Notes: generated by a model not told the origin, from the sequence alone. Positions 1 through 9,991 are shown, numbered from the stretch's first letter. The stretch is DNA of 31,418 nt from Prevotella sp. CAG:1058 (GCA_000433175.1 HF986709.1:1-31418); one strand, 5' to 3'. Made by a program: numbers and translations.

Positions 1-174
1 TATTGCGTAAGGTTCTTATATCGAACTCACGTTTTATTATATATAAAATCTGAACATGCCAGACATGCACAAGCTCTACAAGAAAACAATATGTATGTAT
101 AGCAATACCAACAGCCACTCCCATTCACTGAGAAATATACATTAATACATGACAACTGTAACAATAATGGGAAC

Positions 175-207
175 AAAAAAGCGCCCTTTCCTCACGGAAA
201 GGGCGCT
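175..207 (-). terminator. Intrinsic terminator after rplQ
   Basis: A perfect 12-bp inverted repeat (arms 180-191 and 196-207, 4-base loop) is followed on the minus strand by a run of six T. It lies about 30 bases past the rplQ stop and is the only strong terminator seen in the ribosomal cluster, so it probably ends the whole transcript. Confidence 0.9.
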
Positions 208-235
208 ATCAATAGAGATATACTTTCGATTCAGA

Positions 236-736
236 TTATTCAGCCTTAGGAGCTTCCTCAGCGGTTGCTTCTGCCTTAGTTTCCTCACTAACCTGTGCTT
301 CAGTAGCAGCTTCGGCGCTCTTAGCACGACGGCTACGACGAGTCTTCTTAGCTGCCTTCGGAGTCTTGGCCATGTTCTCATCGAAGTCAACAAGCTCGAT
401 GAAACAAATGTCAGCAGCATCGCCCTGGCGTGAACCGAGCTTAATGATGCGGGTATAGCCTCCGGGACGGTCAGCTACCTTGGTAGAGATTTCCTTGAAA
501 AGCTCAGTCACTGCATACTTGTTCTGCAAGTAACGGAATACAACACGACGAGAAGTCATTGTATCGGTCTTTGAGCGGGTAATCAAGGGCTCTACATACA
601 TTTTGAGGGCCTTGGCCTTTGCGAGAGTCGTAGTGATTCTTTTGTGCATTATCAACGAAACAGCCATGTTAGCAAGCATAGCCTTACGATGAGATGCAGT
701 ACGACTCAGATGGTTGAATTTCTTATTATGTCTCAT
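236..736 (-). CDS. rplQ: 50S ribosomal protein L17 (bL17)
   Basis: L17 of the large ribosomal subunit, lying near the peptide exit tunnel. The protein has 166 residues and begins [13 protein letters not shown], the conserved L17 opening. The L17 core occupies about residues 1-120. The rest is an Ala/Glu/Lys-rich low-complexity tail, longer than the roughly 127-residue E. coli protein; such tails are usual in Bacteroidetes L17. It is the last gene of the cluster, 71 bases after rpoA, with a hairpin in the gap and a terminator behind it. The ATG at 734-736 fits the family start. Confidence 0.97.
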   Translation of the reverse strand: MRHNKKFNHLSRTASHRKAMLANMAVSLIMHKRITTTLAKAKALKMYVEPLITRSKTDTMTSRRVVFRYLQNKYAVTELFKEISTKVADRPGGYTRIIKLGSRQGDAADICFIELVDFDENMAKTPKAAKKTRRSRRAKSAEAATEAQVSEETKAEATAEEAPKAE

Positions 737-768
737 TTTTGTTAATTCATTTTGAGAAAACCTTCAGT

Positions 769-800
769 CGTGCCAGTCGGGCAGTCGTCCGGCTGACACG
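769..800 (-). other. Hairpin in the rpoA-rplQ gap
   Basis: Arms 769-780 and 789-800 pair at 11 of 12 positions (one G-U, one mismatch) around an 8-base loop. No T-run follows on the minus strand, so it is not a typical terminator. It could be an mRNA processing or stability element, or a weak attenuator, ahead of rplQ. Confidence 0.5.
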
Positions 801-807
801 AATTGGG

Positions 808-1800
808 TTATTCTTTGTCTAATTTGTACTTTGAAATGTCAGTTCCAAACGACAGATTCAGACTCTCGAGCAAATCATCAAGCTCTGAAAGCGATTTCTT
901 ACCGAAGTTGCGGAACTTCAAGAGGTCTGTTTTGTTGTATTGCACCAAGTCGCCGAGGGTCTCGACGTCGGCTGCCTTCAGACAGTTAAGGGCACGTACT
1001 GACAAGTTCATGTCTACGAGCTTCGTCTTAAGCAGCTGACGCATGTGGAGAACTTCCTCGTCAAACTCCTGGTTACCCTCCACGTCGTTGTTCTCGAGAG
1101 TAATCTTCTCATCTGAGAACAGCATGAAGTGGTAAATCAAGATCTTGGCAGCCTCTTTAAGAGCGTCTTTCGGGTGTATGGAACCGTCCGTAGTAACTTC
1201 GATAACCAGTTTGTCGTAGTCGGTCTTCTGTTCAACACGATACGGCTCTACTGAATATTTCACGTTACGAATCGGAGTGTAAATAGAATCGATAGGAATT
1301 ACGTTTACATCAGTGCAGAATTCGCGGTTCTCGTCAGCTGGAACATATCCACGACCCTTGTTAATGGTAAGGTCAATCTGCATTGAGGCTTTGGCATCTA
1401 AATGACAAATCACCAAATCAGGGTTTAACACTTCAAATCCAGTCAGATACTTACCGATGTCGCCAGCTTTGAACTCGGTAGAATTCTCTACGGTGACACT
1501 AACTTTTTCGTTCTCGAATTCTTCTACTACTTGCTTGAACCTTACTTGTTTAAGGTTCAAGATAATGTTGGTGACATCCTCTTTTACTCCGGGTACTGAG
1601 GAAAACTCATGCTCAACACCAGCAATACGTATGGTGTTTATAGCATAACCCTCAAGCGAAGAAAGAAGAATGCGGCGAAGAGAGTTACCGATGGTAACAC
1701 CGAAGCCAGGCTCAAGAGGACGAAACTCGAACTTACCGAATTTGTCATTAGCCTCCAACATTACGACTTTATCAGGTTTTTGAAATGCTAATATCGCCAT
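808..1800 (-). CDS. rpoA: DNA-directed RNA polymerase subunit alpha
   Basis: Alpha subunit of RNA polymerase; its dimer starts enzyme assembly and its C-terminal domain contacts promoters and activators. The protein has 330 residues, a normal length. The N-terminal assembly domain covers about 1-230 and includes [17 protein letters not shown]. The C-terminal helix-hairpin-helix domain covers about 255-325, with [16 protein letters not shown] and [10 protein letters not shown]. It sits between rpsD (12-base gap) and rplQ, the usual alpha-operon position. The ATG at 1798-1800 is clear. Confidence 0.98.
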   Translation of the reverse strand: MAILAFQKPDKVVMLEANDKFGKFEFRPLEPGFGVTIGNSLRRILLSSLEGYAINTIRIAGVEHEFSSVPGVKEDVTNIILNLKQVRFKQVVEEFENEKVSVTVENSTEFKAGDIGKYLTGFEVLNPDLVICHLDAKASMQIDLTINKGRGYVPADENREFCTDVNVIPIDSIYTPIRNVKYSVEPYRVEQKTDYDKLVIEVTTDGSIHPKDALKEAAKILIYHFMLFSDEKITLENNDVEGNQEFDEEVLHMRQLLKTKLVDMNLSVRALNCLKAADVETLGDLVQYNKTDLLKFRNFGKKSLSELDDLLESLNLSFGTDISKYKLDKE

Positions 1801-1812
1801 TAATTTAATGAT

Positions 1813-2418
1813 TTATTTAGAATACAACTCAACGATTAATTGTTCCTTAATGTTCTCAGGAATGTCAGCACGTTCGGGCTTGTGCAAGAGCTTACCGCTC
1901 TTTGTATTCTCATCCCACTCCAACCAAGGATACTTACTGTGGTTGAAACCGGCAAGAGCTGCTTCGATAACCTCAAGTGACTTTGCCTTCTCGCGAACAC
2001 CTACAACCTGTCCGGGCTTAACCGAATAAGAAGGGATGTTAACAACCTGACCGTCAACTACAATGTGACGGTGGCTAACCAGCTGACGTGCAGCTGCACG
2101 AGTAGGAGCGATTCCCAAACGGAACACAATATTGTCGAGACGGCACTCAAGGCTCTGCAAAAGAACCTCACCGGTAATACCGTCAGCCTTAGCGGCACTT
2201 TCAAACAAATTACGGAACTGACGCTCAAGTACACCGTATGTGTATTTAGCTTTCTGCTTCTCTGCCAACATGACACCGTACTCAGACATCTTTCTACGAC
2301 GAGTGTTGCCATGCTGTCCAGGAGGGAAGTTTCTCCTAGACAAAACTTTGTCCGCACCGAATATTGGTTCACCAAAACGACGCGCGATTTTTGATTTCGG
2401 TCCTGTATATCTAGCCAT
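1813..2418 (-). CDS. rpsD: 30S ribosomal protein S4 (uS4)
   Basis: S4 binds 16S rRNA early and nucleates assembly of the small-subunit body. The 201-residue protein begins [18 protein letters not shown]. An S4 RNA-binding domain lies at about 90-155, including [18 protein letters not shown]. The N-terminal region has none of the Cys residues that bind zinc in some S4 proteins, so this is the zinc-free form. It follows rpsK after a 75-base gap that contains only a short 4-bp hairpin. In E. coli S4 represses its own operon; no such mRNA site can be recognised here. Confidence 0.98.
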   Translation of the reverse strand: MARYTGPKSKIARRFGEPIFGADKVLSRRNFPPGQHGNTRRRKMSEYGVMLAEKQKAKYTYGVLERQFRNLFESAAKADGITGEVLLQSLECRLDNIVFRLGIAPTRAAARQLVSHRHIVVDGQVVNIPSYSVKPGQVVGVREKAKSLEVIEAALAGFNHSKYPWLEWDENTKSGKLLHKPERADIPENIKEQLIVELYSK

Positions 2419-2493
2419 GATTTTTTAAATTCTTTAATCTCCACCATTAACTCCTACACGGAGTAAAAGGCAAATGAAAATTGTGTACTTGAA

Positions 2494-2883
2494 TTAAACT
2501 CTTCTTCTCTTTGGAGGACGGCATCCGTTATGCGGTAACGGTGTTACGTCAACAATCTCAGTAACTTCGATGCCAGCACCATGTACGGCACGGATAGCAG
2601 ACTCACGTCCGTTACCTGGTCCCTTAACATAGGCCTTAACCTTACGCAAACCGAGGTCGTAAGCTACTTTTGCACAATCCTCTGCAGCCATCTGCGCTGC
2701 ATACGGAGTGTTCTTCTTTGAGCCGCGGAAGCCCATCTTACCAGCCGAAGACCATGAAATAACCTGGCCCTCACTGTTTGCCAAAGACACTATAATGTTG
2801 TTGAAAGAGCTATGAACATGAAGTTGGCCCATAGCGTCAACCTTTACATTTCTTTTCTTAGATGTTGCTGATTTCTTTGCCAT
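2494..2883 (-). CDS. rpsK: 30S ribosomal protein S11 (uS11)
   Basis: S11 lies on the 30S platform and helps shape the E-site region. The protein has 129 residues. The core contains [17 protein letters not shown] and GMRG-like [14 protein letters not shown], and the C-terminus ends [11 protein letters not shown], all typical of S11. The N-terminus is Lys/Ser-rich. It lies 9 bases after rpsM and 75 bases before rpsD, in standard alpha-operon order. Confidence 0.98.
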   Translation of the reverse strand: MAKKSATSKKRNVKVDAMGQLHVHSSFNNIIVSLANSEGQVISWSSAGKMGFRGSKKNTPYAAQMAAEDCAKVAYDLGLRKVKAYVKGPGNGRESAIRAVHGAGIEVTEIVDVTPLPHNGCRPPKRRRV

Positions 2884-2892
2884 AACTAATTA

Positions 2893-3273
2893 TTATTTAG
2901 TAGCCTTTTTCTTATTAGCAACAGTCTTCTTCTTACCTTTACGGGTACGAGCATTATTCTTTGTACTCTGACCGCGAACCGGAAGACCGTTACGATGACG
3001 TATTCCACGATAGCAACCAATATCCATGAGTCGCTTAATGTTCATCTGGATCTCAGAACGGAGATCACCTTCAACTTTGAATTCAGCGCCGATAATCTCA
3101 CGGATTTTAGCTGCCTGATCGTCAGTCCACTCGCTGACCTTCAGGTCACGGCTTACGCCTGCCTTGTCCAATATCTTTGCTGAACTACTTCGACCTATAC
3201 CATAGATATAAGTCAATGCGATTTCGCCACGCTTGTTTTGGGGCAAATCTACTCCAACAATTCTTATTGCCAT
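2893..3273 (-). CDS. rpsM: 30S ribosomal protein S13 (uS13)
   Basis: S13 is in the 30S head and takes part in inter-subunit bridges and P-site tRNA contact. The 126-residue protein begins [11 protein letters not shown]. It has the helix-two-turn-helix region with [11 protein letters not shown] and the conserved [14 protein letters not shown] near residues 92-105, followed by a Lys-rich tail. It lies 29 bases after rpmJ and 9 bases before rpsK. Confidence 0.98.
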   Translation of the reverse strand: MAIRIVGVDLPQNKRGEIALTYIYGIGRSSSAKILDKAGVSRDLKVSEWTDDQAAKIREIIGAEFKVEGDLRSEIQMNIKRLMDIGCYRGIRHRNGLPVRGQSTKNNARTRKGKKKTVANKKKATK

Positions 3274-3302
3274 TTTGTTATTAAAAATTAAAAAATTAGT
3301 TT

Positions 3303-3419
3303 TTAGCCCTGACGTAATTTGTACTTGGGGTTCTTCTTGTTGATAACGTACAAGCGACCTTTACGACGTACAATCTTGCACTCGGGTGTACGCTTCTTGA
3401 TTGATGTTCTCGTTTTCAT
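3303..3419 (-). CDS. rpmJ: 50S ribosomal protein L36 (bL36), zinc-free form
   Basis: L36 is a tiny 23S rRNA-binding protein. The frame translates to 38 residues, beginning [17 protein letters not shown] and ending [10 protein letters not shown]. coli-type L36 carries a zinc site of three Cys and one His. Here only one Cys remains and the His position is Tyr, so this is the zinc-free form. It lies between infA (14 bases) and rpsM (29 bases), its normal place. Confidence 0.95.
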   Translation of the reverse strand: MKTRTSIKKRTPECKIVRRKGRLYVINKKNPKYKLRQG

Positions 3420-3433
3420 ATATCTCTATAAAA

Positions 3434-3652
3434 TTATTTGTATCTGAACACTATTCTGCCTTTAGTCAAATCATACGGACTCATTTCAACCTTAACCTTG
3501 TCTCCAGGAAGAATCTTAATGTAGTGCATTCTCATCTTTCCAGATATATGGGCGGTGATAGGGCATCCGTTTTCCAATTCAACTCGAAACATCGCGTTTG
3601 ACAACGCCTCGACTATCGTTCCGTCCTGTTCTATTGCGTCTTGCTTTGACAT
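3434..3652 (-). CDS. infA: Translation initiation factor IF-1
   Basis: IF-1 binds the 30S A site during initiation and works with IF-2 and IF-3. The 72-residue length is exactly that of the family. The protein is a single S1-like OB fold starting [17 protein letters not shown], with [17 protein letters not shown] in the second half and [13 protein letters not shown] at the end. It lies 5 bases after map and 14 before rpmJ. Confidence 0.98.
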   Translation of the reverse strand: MSKQDAIEQDGTIVEALSNAMFRVELENGCPITAHISGKMRMHYIKILPGDKVKVEMSPYDLTKGRIVFRYK

Positions 3653-3657
3653 ATTGT

Positions 3658-4458
3658 TTAATATAAATTTCCTTCTAATTGTTCAACTTCTTCAAACGAA
3701 GATAAAATTTCAGCCTGTCCCCTTCTTATTACCACAGTATGCTCAAAATGGGCGGCTGGTTTGCCGTCTCGCGTCTTAATTGTCCAACGATCAGGCATCA
3801 TGTAAATCGTGCGGTCTCCCATCGTTATCATAGGCTCGATAGCAATGCACATTCCTGCCTTCAGAAGCACTCCACTTCCTTTCTTCCCGTAATTCGGGAC
3901 TGCTGGATCTTCGTGCATATTCCGTCCTATTCCATGACCTGTCAACTCTCGAACAACACCATAACCAAAAGACTCACAATACTTTTGTACAGCATTACCT
4001 ATATCACCGACATGCTTACCAGCGACAGCATTTTTTATTCCAAGATACAAAGCCTCTTTAGTTGCCTTAAGAAGGCTTTTTGTACTTGCTGAGACTTCAC
4101 CGACACAAAACGTGTAACATGAATCTCCATTAAAGCCATCTAATAACGTTCCACAGTCAACTGAAATTATATCGCCGTCTTTCAAGACTGTCTTCTCGTC
4201 AGGTATCCCATGAACGACAGCATCATTAACCGATGTGCAAATACTCGCGGGGAAAGGATTACCAAAAGGGTTAGGAAAGTTCTTAAAGGTTGGTATGGCA
4301 CCATTGTCCATTATAAACTCTTCCGCTATTTTATCTAACTGAAGCGTGCTAACACCCGGTTTGATATGTTTAGCTATCTCACCGAGTGTTTTACCGACTA
4401 GTCGGTTAGCATTACGCATCAGTTCAATTTCATCTTCTGTCTTAAGAAATATATTCAT
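3658..4458 (-). CDS. map: Methionine aminopeptidase, type I
   Basis: Removes the initiator Met from new proteins when the second residue is small. The protein has 266 residues in the pita-bread fold. The five metal ligands can be placed as Asp101, Asp112, His175 (in [13 protein letters not shown]), Glu208 and Glu239. These match the E. coli ligands with a constant offset of four. There is no N-terminal extension, so it is the simple type I form. The gene lies between secY (21-base gap) and infA (5 bases); map follows secY directly and no adk lies between them. Confidence 0.98.
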   Translation of the reverse strand: MNIFLKTEDEIELMRNANRLVGKTLGEIAKHIKPGVSTLQLDKIAEEFIMDNGAIPTFKNFPNPFGNPFPASICTSVNDAVVHGIPDEKTVLKDGDIISVDCGTLLDGFNGDSCYTFCVGEVSASTKSLLKATKEALYLGIKNAVAGKHVGDIGNAVQKYCESFGYGVVRELTGHGIGRNMHEDPAVPNYGKKGSGVLLKAGMCIAIEPMITMGDRTIYMMPDRWTIKTRDGKPAAHFEHTVVIRRGQAEILSSFEEVEQLEGNLY

Positions 4459-4479
4459 TCAGTACAGAAACACACTTAA

Positions 4480-5823
4480 TCAATATGCGGAAACATTACC
4501 GTTTCGACCGCGGATACGGCCTGAATTAAGCAATCCATCATAATGACGCATCATCAAGTGGCTCTCGATCTGCTGTAAGGTATCTATAACAACACCTACA
4601 AGAATAAGAAGAGAGGTTCCACCAAAGAACTGAGAAAATGCGTCTTGGACATCCAGCAATCCAGCAAGAGCAGGCATAATTGCAATGAAAGCAATAAACA
4701 ATGAACCTGGCCAAGTAAGACGAGACATGACTGTATCGATATAATTAGCCGTATCTTTTCCGGGCTTGATTCCAGGAATAAAACCATTGTTACGCTTCAT
4801 ATCCTCCGCCATCTGAGTAGGATTCAAGGTTATCGCAGTATAGAAGAATGTGAAAGCGATAATCAGAGCTGCAAAAACAATATTGTAAAGCAAGCTCCTA
4901 TGATCCATCAAAGAGCGGATAACAAAACCTGTCTGATCTGTTGAATACTGAACGATAGCCAACGGAATGAACATCAAAGCTTGAGCAAAGATTATAGGCA
5001 TAACGTTTGCTGCAAACAGCTTCAAAGGAATATACTGACGGGCACCGCCATATTGTTTGTTACCAACAAGGCGTTTTGCATATTGCACAGGTATCTTACG
5101 GACACCCTGAACGAGCAGCAAAGAAGCGCAAACCACAGCATATAGGATAGCTATCTCAATGATGAACATAACAAGTCCACCACCCGAAATCGCCGTAAAG
5201 CGGGAACTTACCTCCTGTACGAAAGCCTGAGGCAAGCGGGCGATAATACCAATCATGATTATCAAAGAAATACCATTTCCTATTCCCTTATCTGTTATGC
5301 GCTCGCCAAGCCAAAGGACAAACATACTACCTGCAGCAAGAATTATAGTCGCAGCTATCATAAACAACGACCAATCAACCCCAGACGACAGTGCGCCATA
5401 GGCTTGCATCTTCAGGTTCATCAGGTAAGAAGGTGCTTGGAATAAAAGAATACCAACAGTCAATATACGTGTATACCAATTGATTTTCTTTCTTCCACTC
5501 TCGCCTTCACGCTGCATCTTTTGGAAATAGGGTACCGCAACAGCAAGAAGCTGCATCACGATGGAAGCAGAGATGTAAGGCATTATTCCCAATGCGAATA
5601 TTGACGCATTTGAGAACGCTCCACCGGAGAACATGTCAAGCAGCGACATAAGACCGCCACTAGTTTGCGTCTGAAGTTTCTGCAACATTGACGGATCTAT
5701 TCCTGGCAGAACCACGAACGATCCGAAACGATATATTGCCACAAACGCAATGGTGATGAGGATTCGCTGACGCAAATCCTCAATCTTCCAACAGTTCTTC
5801 AGTGTCTCAATAAACTTTTTCAT
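4480..5823 (-). CDS. secY: Protein translocase subunit SecY
   Basis: Central pore subunit of the Sec translocon in the inner membrane. The protein has 447 residues with about ten hydrophobic membrane segments. The N-terminus has RILITIAFVAIYRFGSFVVL. The cytoplasmic loop with VQYAKRLVGNKQYGG is diagnostic, and the C-terminus carries RGRNGNVSAY. rplO ends 4 bases upstream and map starts 21 bases downstream, so SecY is made together with ribosomal proteins, as in most bacteria. Confidence 0.98.
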   Translation of the reverse strand: MKKFIETLKNCWKIEDLRQRILITIAFVAIYRFGSFVVLPGIDPSMLQKLQTQTSGGLMSLLDMFSGGAFSNASIFALGIMPYISASIVMQLLAVAVPYFQKMQREGESGRKKINWYTRILTVGILLFQAPSYLMNLKMQAYGALSSGVDWSLFMIAATIILAAGSMFVLWLGERITDKGIGNGISLIIMIGIIARLPQAFVQEVSSRFTAISGGGLVMFIIEIAILYAVVCASLLLVQGVRKIPVQYAKRLVGNKQYGGARQYIPLKLFAANVMPIIFAQALMFIPLAIVQYSTDQTGFVIRSLMDHRSLLYNIVFAALIIAFTFFYTAITLNPTQMAEDMKRNNGFIPGIKPGKDTANYIDTVMSRLTWPGSLFIAFIAIMPALAGLLDVQDAFSQFFGGTSLLILVGVVIDTLQQIESHLMMRHYDGLLNSGRIRGRNGNVSAY

Positions 5824-5827
5824 TTAC

Positions 5828-6274
5828 TTAGATTATAGTTGTGTTACCACCAGCTGCTTTGATAGCTTCTTCAGCTGTCTTAGAGAAGGCATGAGCTTCA
5901 ACCTCAAGTTTTGCTTTAAGCTCACCGTTTCCAAGAATCTTCACAAGTTCCTTACCATTGGTAAGACCTGCCTCTTTAAGCTCGTTAAGTCCAATCTTAG
6001 TAAGATTCTTTGACTCAGCAAGCAACTGAAGAGTTGAAAGGTTCACTGCAAAATACTCTTTATGGTTGATGTTCTTAAAACCGAACTTCGGCACACGGCG
6101 TTGCAAAGGCATCTGGCCACCTTCGAATCCAATCTTTCTCTTGTAACCAGAACGAGCTTTTGCACCTTTGTGTCCACGAGTTGACGTACCACCGAGACCT
6201 GAACCAGGTCCACGGCCCAAACGGCGACGTGAATGCGTAGATCCTTCAGCTGGTTTCAAATTATTTAATTTCAT
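5828..6274 (-). CDS. rplO: 50S ribosomal protein L15 (uL15)
   Basis: L15 is a late-assembling 50S protein. The 148-residue product has the Gly/Arg-rich N-terminal extension RRRLGRGPGSGLGGTSTRG and a globular C-terminal half. An AAGGAG Shine-Dalgarno-like motif (6282-6287 on the complement) stands 7 bases before the ATG at 6272-6274, which supports this start. rpmD ends 27 bases upstream and secY begins 4 bases downstream. Confidence 0.98.
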   Translation of the reverse strand: MKLNNLKPAEGSTHSRRRLGRGPGSGLGGTSTRGHKGAKARSGYKRKIGFEGGQMPLQRRVPKFGFKNINHKEYFAVNLSTLQLLAESKNLTKIGLNELKEAGLTNGKELVKILGNGELKAKLEVEAHAFSKTAEEAIKAAGGNTTII

Positions 6275-6301
6275 AATTTTTCTCCTTTAAATGTAATTAA
6301 G

Positions 6302-6478
6302 TTACTCGATAACAGTCACCAAATGATGAACCTTCCTAATCATACCGCGAAGTTCAGGAGTGTCCTCACGCTCAACAACTTGTGATATCTTATGCAAGCC
6401 AAGCGCGGTAAGCGTACGCTTTTGGTCAACAGGAGCACCAATTTTGCTCTTTATCTGCTTAATCTTTATTGTTGCCAT
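6302..6478 (-). CDS. rpmD: 50S ribosomal protein L30 (uL30)
   Basis: A short gene found by translating the gap between rpsE and rplO. It gives 58 residues beginning MATIKIKQIKSKIGAPVDQK, with RTLTALGLHKI and the terminal VHHLVTVIE, all typical of L30. Length matches the bacterial family (about 58-60). An AAGGAG motif at 6489-6494 overlaps the rpsE stop and stands 10 bases before the ATG. rpsE-rpmD-rplO is the universal spc-operon order. Confidence 0.95.
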   Translation of the reverse strand: MATIKIKQIKSKIGAPVDQKRTLTALGLHKISQVVEREDTPELRGMIRKVHHLVTVIE

Positions 6479-6492
6479 ATCTTATTGTCTCC

Positions 6493-7005
6493 TTATCCTC
6501 TAAATACTTTTTCAAGACTTATACCACGAGTCTTGGCTATTGTATAGGCATCGCGCATCTGGCTCAATGCAACTATCGTAGCCTTAACAAGGTTATGAGG
6601 GTTAGATGAGCCCTTTGACTTTGCAAGCACATCCTTAACACCAACGCTCTCGAGCACGGCGCGCATAGCACCTCCGGCAACGAGACCTGTACCGGCTGCA
6701 GCTGGCTTCAAGAATACTTGAGCACCACCAAATGTAGCTTCTATCTCGTGGGGAACCGTACCCTTAAGAACAGGGACCTTGATAAGATTCTTCTTAGCGG
6801 CCTCGACACCTTTTGATATTGCAGCTGTCACTTCACCTGCTTTTCCAAGGCCCCAGCCGATAATTCCATTACCGTCACCGACTACAACAATAGCTGCAAA
6901 CGTGAAGGTACGACCTCCCTTTGTAACTTTAGTGACACGGTTAATAGCAACCAACCTGTCTTTCAATTCAACGTCACTATTTATCTTTACTTTGTTCATT
7001 GCCAT
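6493..7005 (-). CDS. rpsE: 30S ribosomal protein S5 (uS5)
   Basis: S5 helps control decoding accuracy and lines the mRNA entry site with S3 and S4. The protein has 170 residues. An N-terminal double-stranded-RNA-binding-like domain contains [13 protein letters not shown]. The C-terminal domain has [18 protein letters not shown]. The ATG at 7003-7005 gives MAMNKVK; a second ATG two codons later (6997-6999) is an equally possible start. It lies 6 bases after rplR. Confidence 0.97.
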   Translation of the reverse strand: MAMNKVKINSDVELKDRLVAINRVTKVTKGGRTFTFAAIVVVGDGNGIIGWGLGKAGEVTAAISKGVEAAKKNLIKVPVLKGTVPHEIEATFGGAQVFLKPAAAGTGLVAGGAMRAVLESVGVKDVLAKSKGSSNPHNLVKATIVALSQMRDAYTIAKTRGISLEKVFRG

Positions 7006-7011
7006 AATCGT

Positions 7012-7356
7012 TTAAAAATTAAGTCCTCCCTTACGGGCTGCATCAGCAAGCTCTTTGACACGACCGTGGTAAAGATAACCATTACGGTCGAATACAACTT
7101 TGGATATTCCAGCCTCAACAGCCTTCTTAGCAATAAGCTCACCAACCTTGGCAGCTTGCTCACACTTCGGCATAGCCTCCATACCGAGAGATGATGCTGA
7201 AACCAAAGTATTACCAGTCAAGTCGTTAATAACCTGAACATAAATCTGTTTATTGCTACGGAAAACACTCATCCTCGGACGTTCAGCTGTTCCGTTCACA
7301 CGTTTACGGATTCTGAACTTTATCTTAATTCGTCTTTCTTCTTTCTTTGTTGTCAT
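7012..7356 (-). CDS. rplR: 50S ribosomal protein L18 (uL18)
   Basis: L18 binds 5S rRNA and helps attach it to the central protuberance. The protein has 114 residues with a basic N-terminus, [20 protein letters not shown]. The core has [16 protein letters not shown] and the C-terminus has [20 protein letters not shown]. It lies 18 bases after rplF and 6 before rpsE. Confidence 0.98.
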   Translation of the reverse strand: MTTKKEERRIKIKFRIRKRVNGTAERPRMSVFRSNKQIYVQVINDLTGNTLVSASSLGMEAMPKCEQAAKVGELIAKKAVEAGISKVVFDRNGYLYHGRVKELADAARKGGLNF

Positions 7357-7374
7357 AATCGTAAAATATTAAAG

Positions 7375-7941
7375 TTACTTAGCAGCGGCAGTCTTACCAG
7401 ACTTTCTGCGAATGACTTCGCCTTGGAACAATACACCTTTACCCTTATAAGGCTCCGGCATACGGAAAGAACGGATTTTTGCACAAATAAGTCCGAGCAA
7501 CGCTTTATCGCAAGATTCCAATATGATGAGAGGGTTCTGATTCCTTTCAGACTTTGTTTCAACCTTAACCTCACTAGGCAGCTGGATGAATATCGGGTGA
7601 GTATATCCTAAAGCAAACTCGATAATATTTCTCTGGTTTGAAACGCGGTAACCAACACCTACAAGTTCGAGAACTTTCTTGTAACCTTCGCTTACACCAA
7701 CTACCATGTTGTTAACAAGCGCACGATAAAGTCCGTGGAATGCCTGCTTCTGCTTGTAATTAACAGGACTGTTCTCATCAATTTCAAACAGAATGTGGTT
7801 GTCTTCTATCTTGACGATTATCGAAGAATCAACTTTCTGAGAAAGTTCGCCCTTAGGACCCTTAACGTTAACAACACCATTATTGAGAGTAACTGTAACT
7901 CCAGCGGGAATACTGATTGGCAATTTACCTATTCTTGACAT
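7375..7941 (-). CDS. rplF: 50S ribosomal protein L6 (uL6)
   Basis: L6 binds 23S rRNA near the factor-binding centre. The protein has 188 residues and two L6 domains. The N-terminus is MSRIGKLPISIPAGV and the second domain ends with FRMPEPYKGKGVLFQGEVIR, the L6 signature region. A GGAGG motif (7950-7954) stands 8 bases before the ATG. It follows rpsH by 16 bases and precedes rplR by 18. Confidence 0.98.
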   Translation of the reverse strand: MSRIGKLPISIPAGVTVTLNNGVVNVKGPKGELSQKVDSSIIVKIEDNHILFEIDENSPVNYKQKQAFHGLYRALVNNMVVGVSEGYKKVLELVGVGYRVSNQRNIIEFALGYTHPIFIQLPSEVKVETKSERNQNPLIILESCDKALLGLICAKIRSFRMPEPYKGKGVLFQGEVIRRKSGKTAAAK

Positions 7942-7957
7942 ATTTCAATCCTCCCAA

Positions 7958-8353
7958 TTAATATACGTAGCAAAGAACCTCGCCACCTATCTTAAGTGCT
8001 GAAGCTTCCTTGTCAGTCATTACACCTTTGGATGTAGACAAAATCGCGATGCCCAATCCGTTAATTACTCTCGGCATGTCCTTATACCCAGTATACTTAC
8101 GCAAACCGGGAGTTGACACTCTCTTCAAACACCTAATGGCGTTTTCTTTTGTTGCAGGGTCATACTTCAAAGCAACCTTGATTGTACCCTGAGGGCCATC
8201 CTCAACGAACTTGTAGTTCAGGATGTAACCTTTCTCGAAGAGGATTTTAGTAATCTCTTTCTTCAAGTTTGAAGCTGGTACTTCGACAACACGGTGGTGA
8301 GCCATAATCGCGTTTCTCAACCTCGTCAGATAATCTGCTATTGGATCTGTCAT
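7958..8353 (-). CDS. rpsH: 30S ribosomal protein S8 (uS8)
   Basis: S8 binds the central domain of 16S rRNA. The 131-residue protein begins MTDPIADYLTRLRNA and ends with GVMTDKEASALKIGGEVLCY, matching the family throughout. In E. coli S8 represses the spc operon by binding a mimic of its rRNA site in the rplE leader; no clear mimic is visible here. The 67-base gap before it holds only a 5-bp hairpin (8374-8388). Confidence 0.98.
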   Translation of the reverse strand: MTDPIADYLTRLRNAIMAHHRVVEVPASNLKKEITKILFEKGYILNYKFVEDGPQGTIKVALKYDPATKENAIRCLKRVSTPGLRKYTGYKDMPRVINGLGIAILSTSKGVMTDKEASALKIGGEVLCYVY

Positions 8354-8420
8354 AAAATATAATGTTTAATTAATCGGGACTGCCCCGACAATATTAAATA
8401 AAAATGCTTCTCTGCGGAAT

Positions 8421-8723
8421 TTACCAGCTCGCCTTCTTAACTCCAGGAATGAGACCAGCTGATGCCATCTCACGGAATTGGATACGTGAAAGGCCGAACT
8501 GACGCATATATCCCTTCGGACGTCCCGTTATCTTGCAACGGTTGTGCAAACGAATAGGATTGGCGTTGCGAGGAATGCTCTGCAGCTTCCTGGCAGCCTC
8601 ATAAGCTTCAGCAGGGTCATCAGAAGTAGCGATGATTTTCTTCAAAGCCGCACGCTTCTCGGCATAACGTGCAACAAGCTTCGCACGCTTAACCTCGCGG
8701 GCCTTCATTGATTCTTTTGCCAT
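8421..8723 (-). CDS. rpsN: 30S ribosomal protein S14 (uS14), long zinc-free form
   Basis: S14 is a head protein needed for late 30S assembly. The protein has 100 residues, the long form. It lacks the CxxC...CxxC zinc site of the 61-residue form and has a single Cys. The diagnostic C-terminal half reads [20 protein letters not shown] and ends [10 protein letters not shown]. It lies 5 bases after rplE and 67 bases before rpsH. Confidence 0.98.
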   Translation of the reverse strand: MAKESMKAREVKRAKLVARYAEKRAALKKIIATSDDPAEAYEAARKLQSIPRNANPIRLHNRCKITGRPKGYMRQFGLSRIQFREMASAGLIPGVKKASW

Positions 8724-8728
8724 ATCTA

Positions 8729-9283
8729 TTAATCGTTTTTAGCGTTCTTGAAAGGTAAACCAAATGCCTTGAGCAGAGCATATCCCTCTTCGTCAGTCTT
8801 AGCAGATGTAACGAAAGTGATATTCATACCCTGAATCTTGTCTATCATGTCGATATTGATTTCAGGGAAAATGATTTGCTCCTGCACACCGAGAGTGTAA
8901 TTTCCACGGCCGTCGAACTTGCTCTCGATACCCTTGAAGTCACGGATACGCGGGAGTGCGATGCGGATGAGTTTCTCAAGGAACTCATACATACGCTCAC
9001 GGCGCAAAGTAACCATAACACCAATAGGCATCTTCTTACGGAGCTTGAAGTTTGCTATATCTTTCTTAGAATATGTAGCAACGGCCTTCTGGCCAGTTAT
9101 CGTTGTAATCTCGTTAATAGCTACATCAATGACTTTTCTGTCCTGAGTAGCCTCGCCAAGACCCTGGTTTACAACAATCTTCTTCAGGACAGGAATCTGC
9201 ATTGTAGAAGAATAGTTGAACTGCTTCTGAAGCGCAGGAGCTATGGTCTCCTTGTAAACTGTCTTTAATTCAGCTGTATTCAT
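8729..9283 (-). CDS. rplE: 50S ribosomal protein L5 (uL5)
   Basis: L5 binds 5S rRNA and forms part of the central protuberance and of bridges to the 30S head. The 184-residue protein has [39 protein letters not shown] and, near the end, [20 protein letters not shown], all characteristic. Its ATG overlaps the last base of the rplX stop codon, so translation of the two is probably coupled. A GGAGG motif inside the end of rplX (9294-9298) lies 10 bases before the start. Confidence 0.98.
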   Translation of the reverse strand: MNTAELKTVYKETIAPALQKQFNYSSTMQIPVLKKIVVNQGLGEATQDRKVIDVAINEITTITGQKAVATYSKKDIANFKLRKKMPIGVMVTLRRERMYEFLEKLIRIALPRIRDFKGIESKFDGRGNYTLGVQEQIIFPEINIDMIDKIQGMNITFVTSAKTDEEGYALLKAFGLPFKNAKND

Positions 9284-9603
9284 TATTTGATTTCCTCCCC
9301 TGATTTTTTAGCGATACGAACTTTCTTGCCGTCCTCGGTTCTCTTGATTGCAATACGTGTAGCCTTGCCGCTCTTCGGATCAATCAGGCTCAAGTTTGAG
9401 ACGTGTATAGGCGCCTCTTGCTTAATTATGCCACCTTGCGGATATTTAGCGCTTGGCTTCATGTTCTTAGAAACCATGTTGACACCTTCAACAATGGCTC
9501 TCTGCTTCTCAACCAAAACCTTAAGCACCTTTCCGGTCTTGCCCTTGTCCTCACCGGCCAAGACAATAACCGTATCATTTTTCTTTATATGCAACTTGTT
9601 CAT
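9283..9603 (-). CDS. rplX: 50S ribosomal protein L24 (uL24)
   Basis: L24 is an early assembly protein that nucleates 50S folding. The 106-residue product has an N-terminal KOW motif, [20 protein letters not shown], and the conserved [17 protein letters not shown] further on. The C-terminus is basic. It starts 20 bases after rplN and overlaps rplE by one base. Confidence 0.98.
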   Translation of the reverse strand: MNKLHIKKNDTVIVLAGEDKGKTGKVLKVLVEKQRAIVEGVNMVSKNMKPSAKYPQGGIIKQEAPIHVSNLSLIDPKSGKATRIAIKRTEDGKKVRIAKKSGEEIK

Positions 9604-9623
9604 TACTTTTTCACTTTTAATGG

Positions 9624-9989
9624 TTAAAGAACCTCCGGTGCCAAAGAAACGACTTTCATGTTTACCGCACGAAGCTCACGTGCCACAGGGCCGAAAATAC
9701 GGCTACCACGAAGCTCGCCTGCGTTGTTAAGCAAAACACACGCATTGTCGTCAAAACGTATATAAGAACCGTCGGCACGGCGTACTTCCTTCTTTGTGCG
9801 TACAATCAAAGCCTTAGATACTGCACCCTTTTTCAAATCACTTGACGGGATGACGTTCTTGACAGCAACGACAATTATGTCACCCACACTTGCATAACGA
9901 CGACGCGTACCACCAAGGACGCGAATGCACAAAGCCTCGCGTGCGCCGCTGTTATCACATACTGTAAGTCTTGATTCTGCCTGTATCAT
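9624..9989 (-). CDS. rplN: 50S ribosomal protein L14 (uL14)
   Basis: L14 forms inter-subunit bridges with the 30S and is one of the most conserved ribosomal proteins. The 121-residue length is typical. The N-terminus is [18 protein letters not shown] and the C-terminus has [18 protein letters not shown]. It starts 2 bases after the rpsQ stop, which suggests coupled translation, and precedes rplX by 20 bases. Confidence 0.98.
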   Translation of the reverse strand: MIQAESRLTVCDNSGAREALCIRVLGGTRRRYASVGDIIVVAVKNVIPSSDLKKGAVSKALIVRTKKEVRRADGSYIRFDDNACVLLNNAGELRGSRIFGPVARELRAVNMKVVSLAPEVL

Positions 9990-9991
9990 AA

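Noticed and set aside
56..148. A short plus-strand frame of about 30 codons beyond the rplQ terminator
   Set aside because: No ribosome-binding site, no recognisable protein, composition of random AT-rich sequence.
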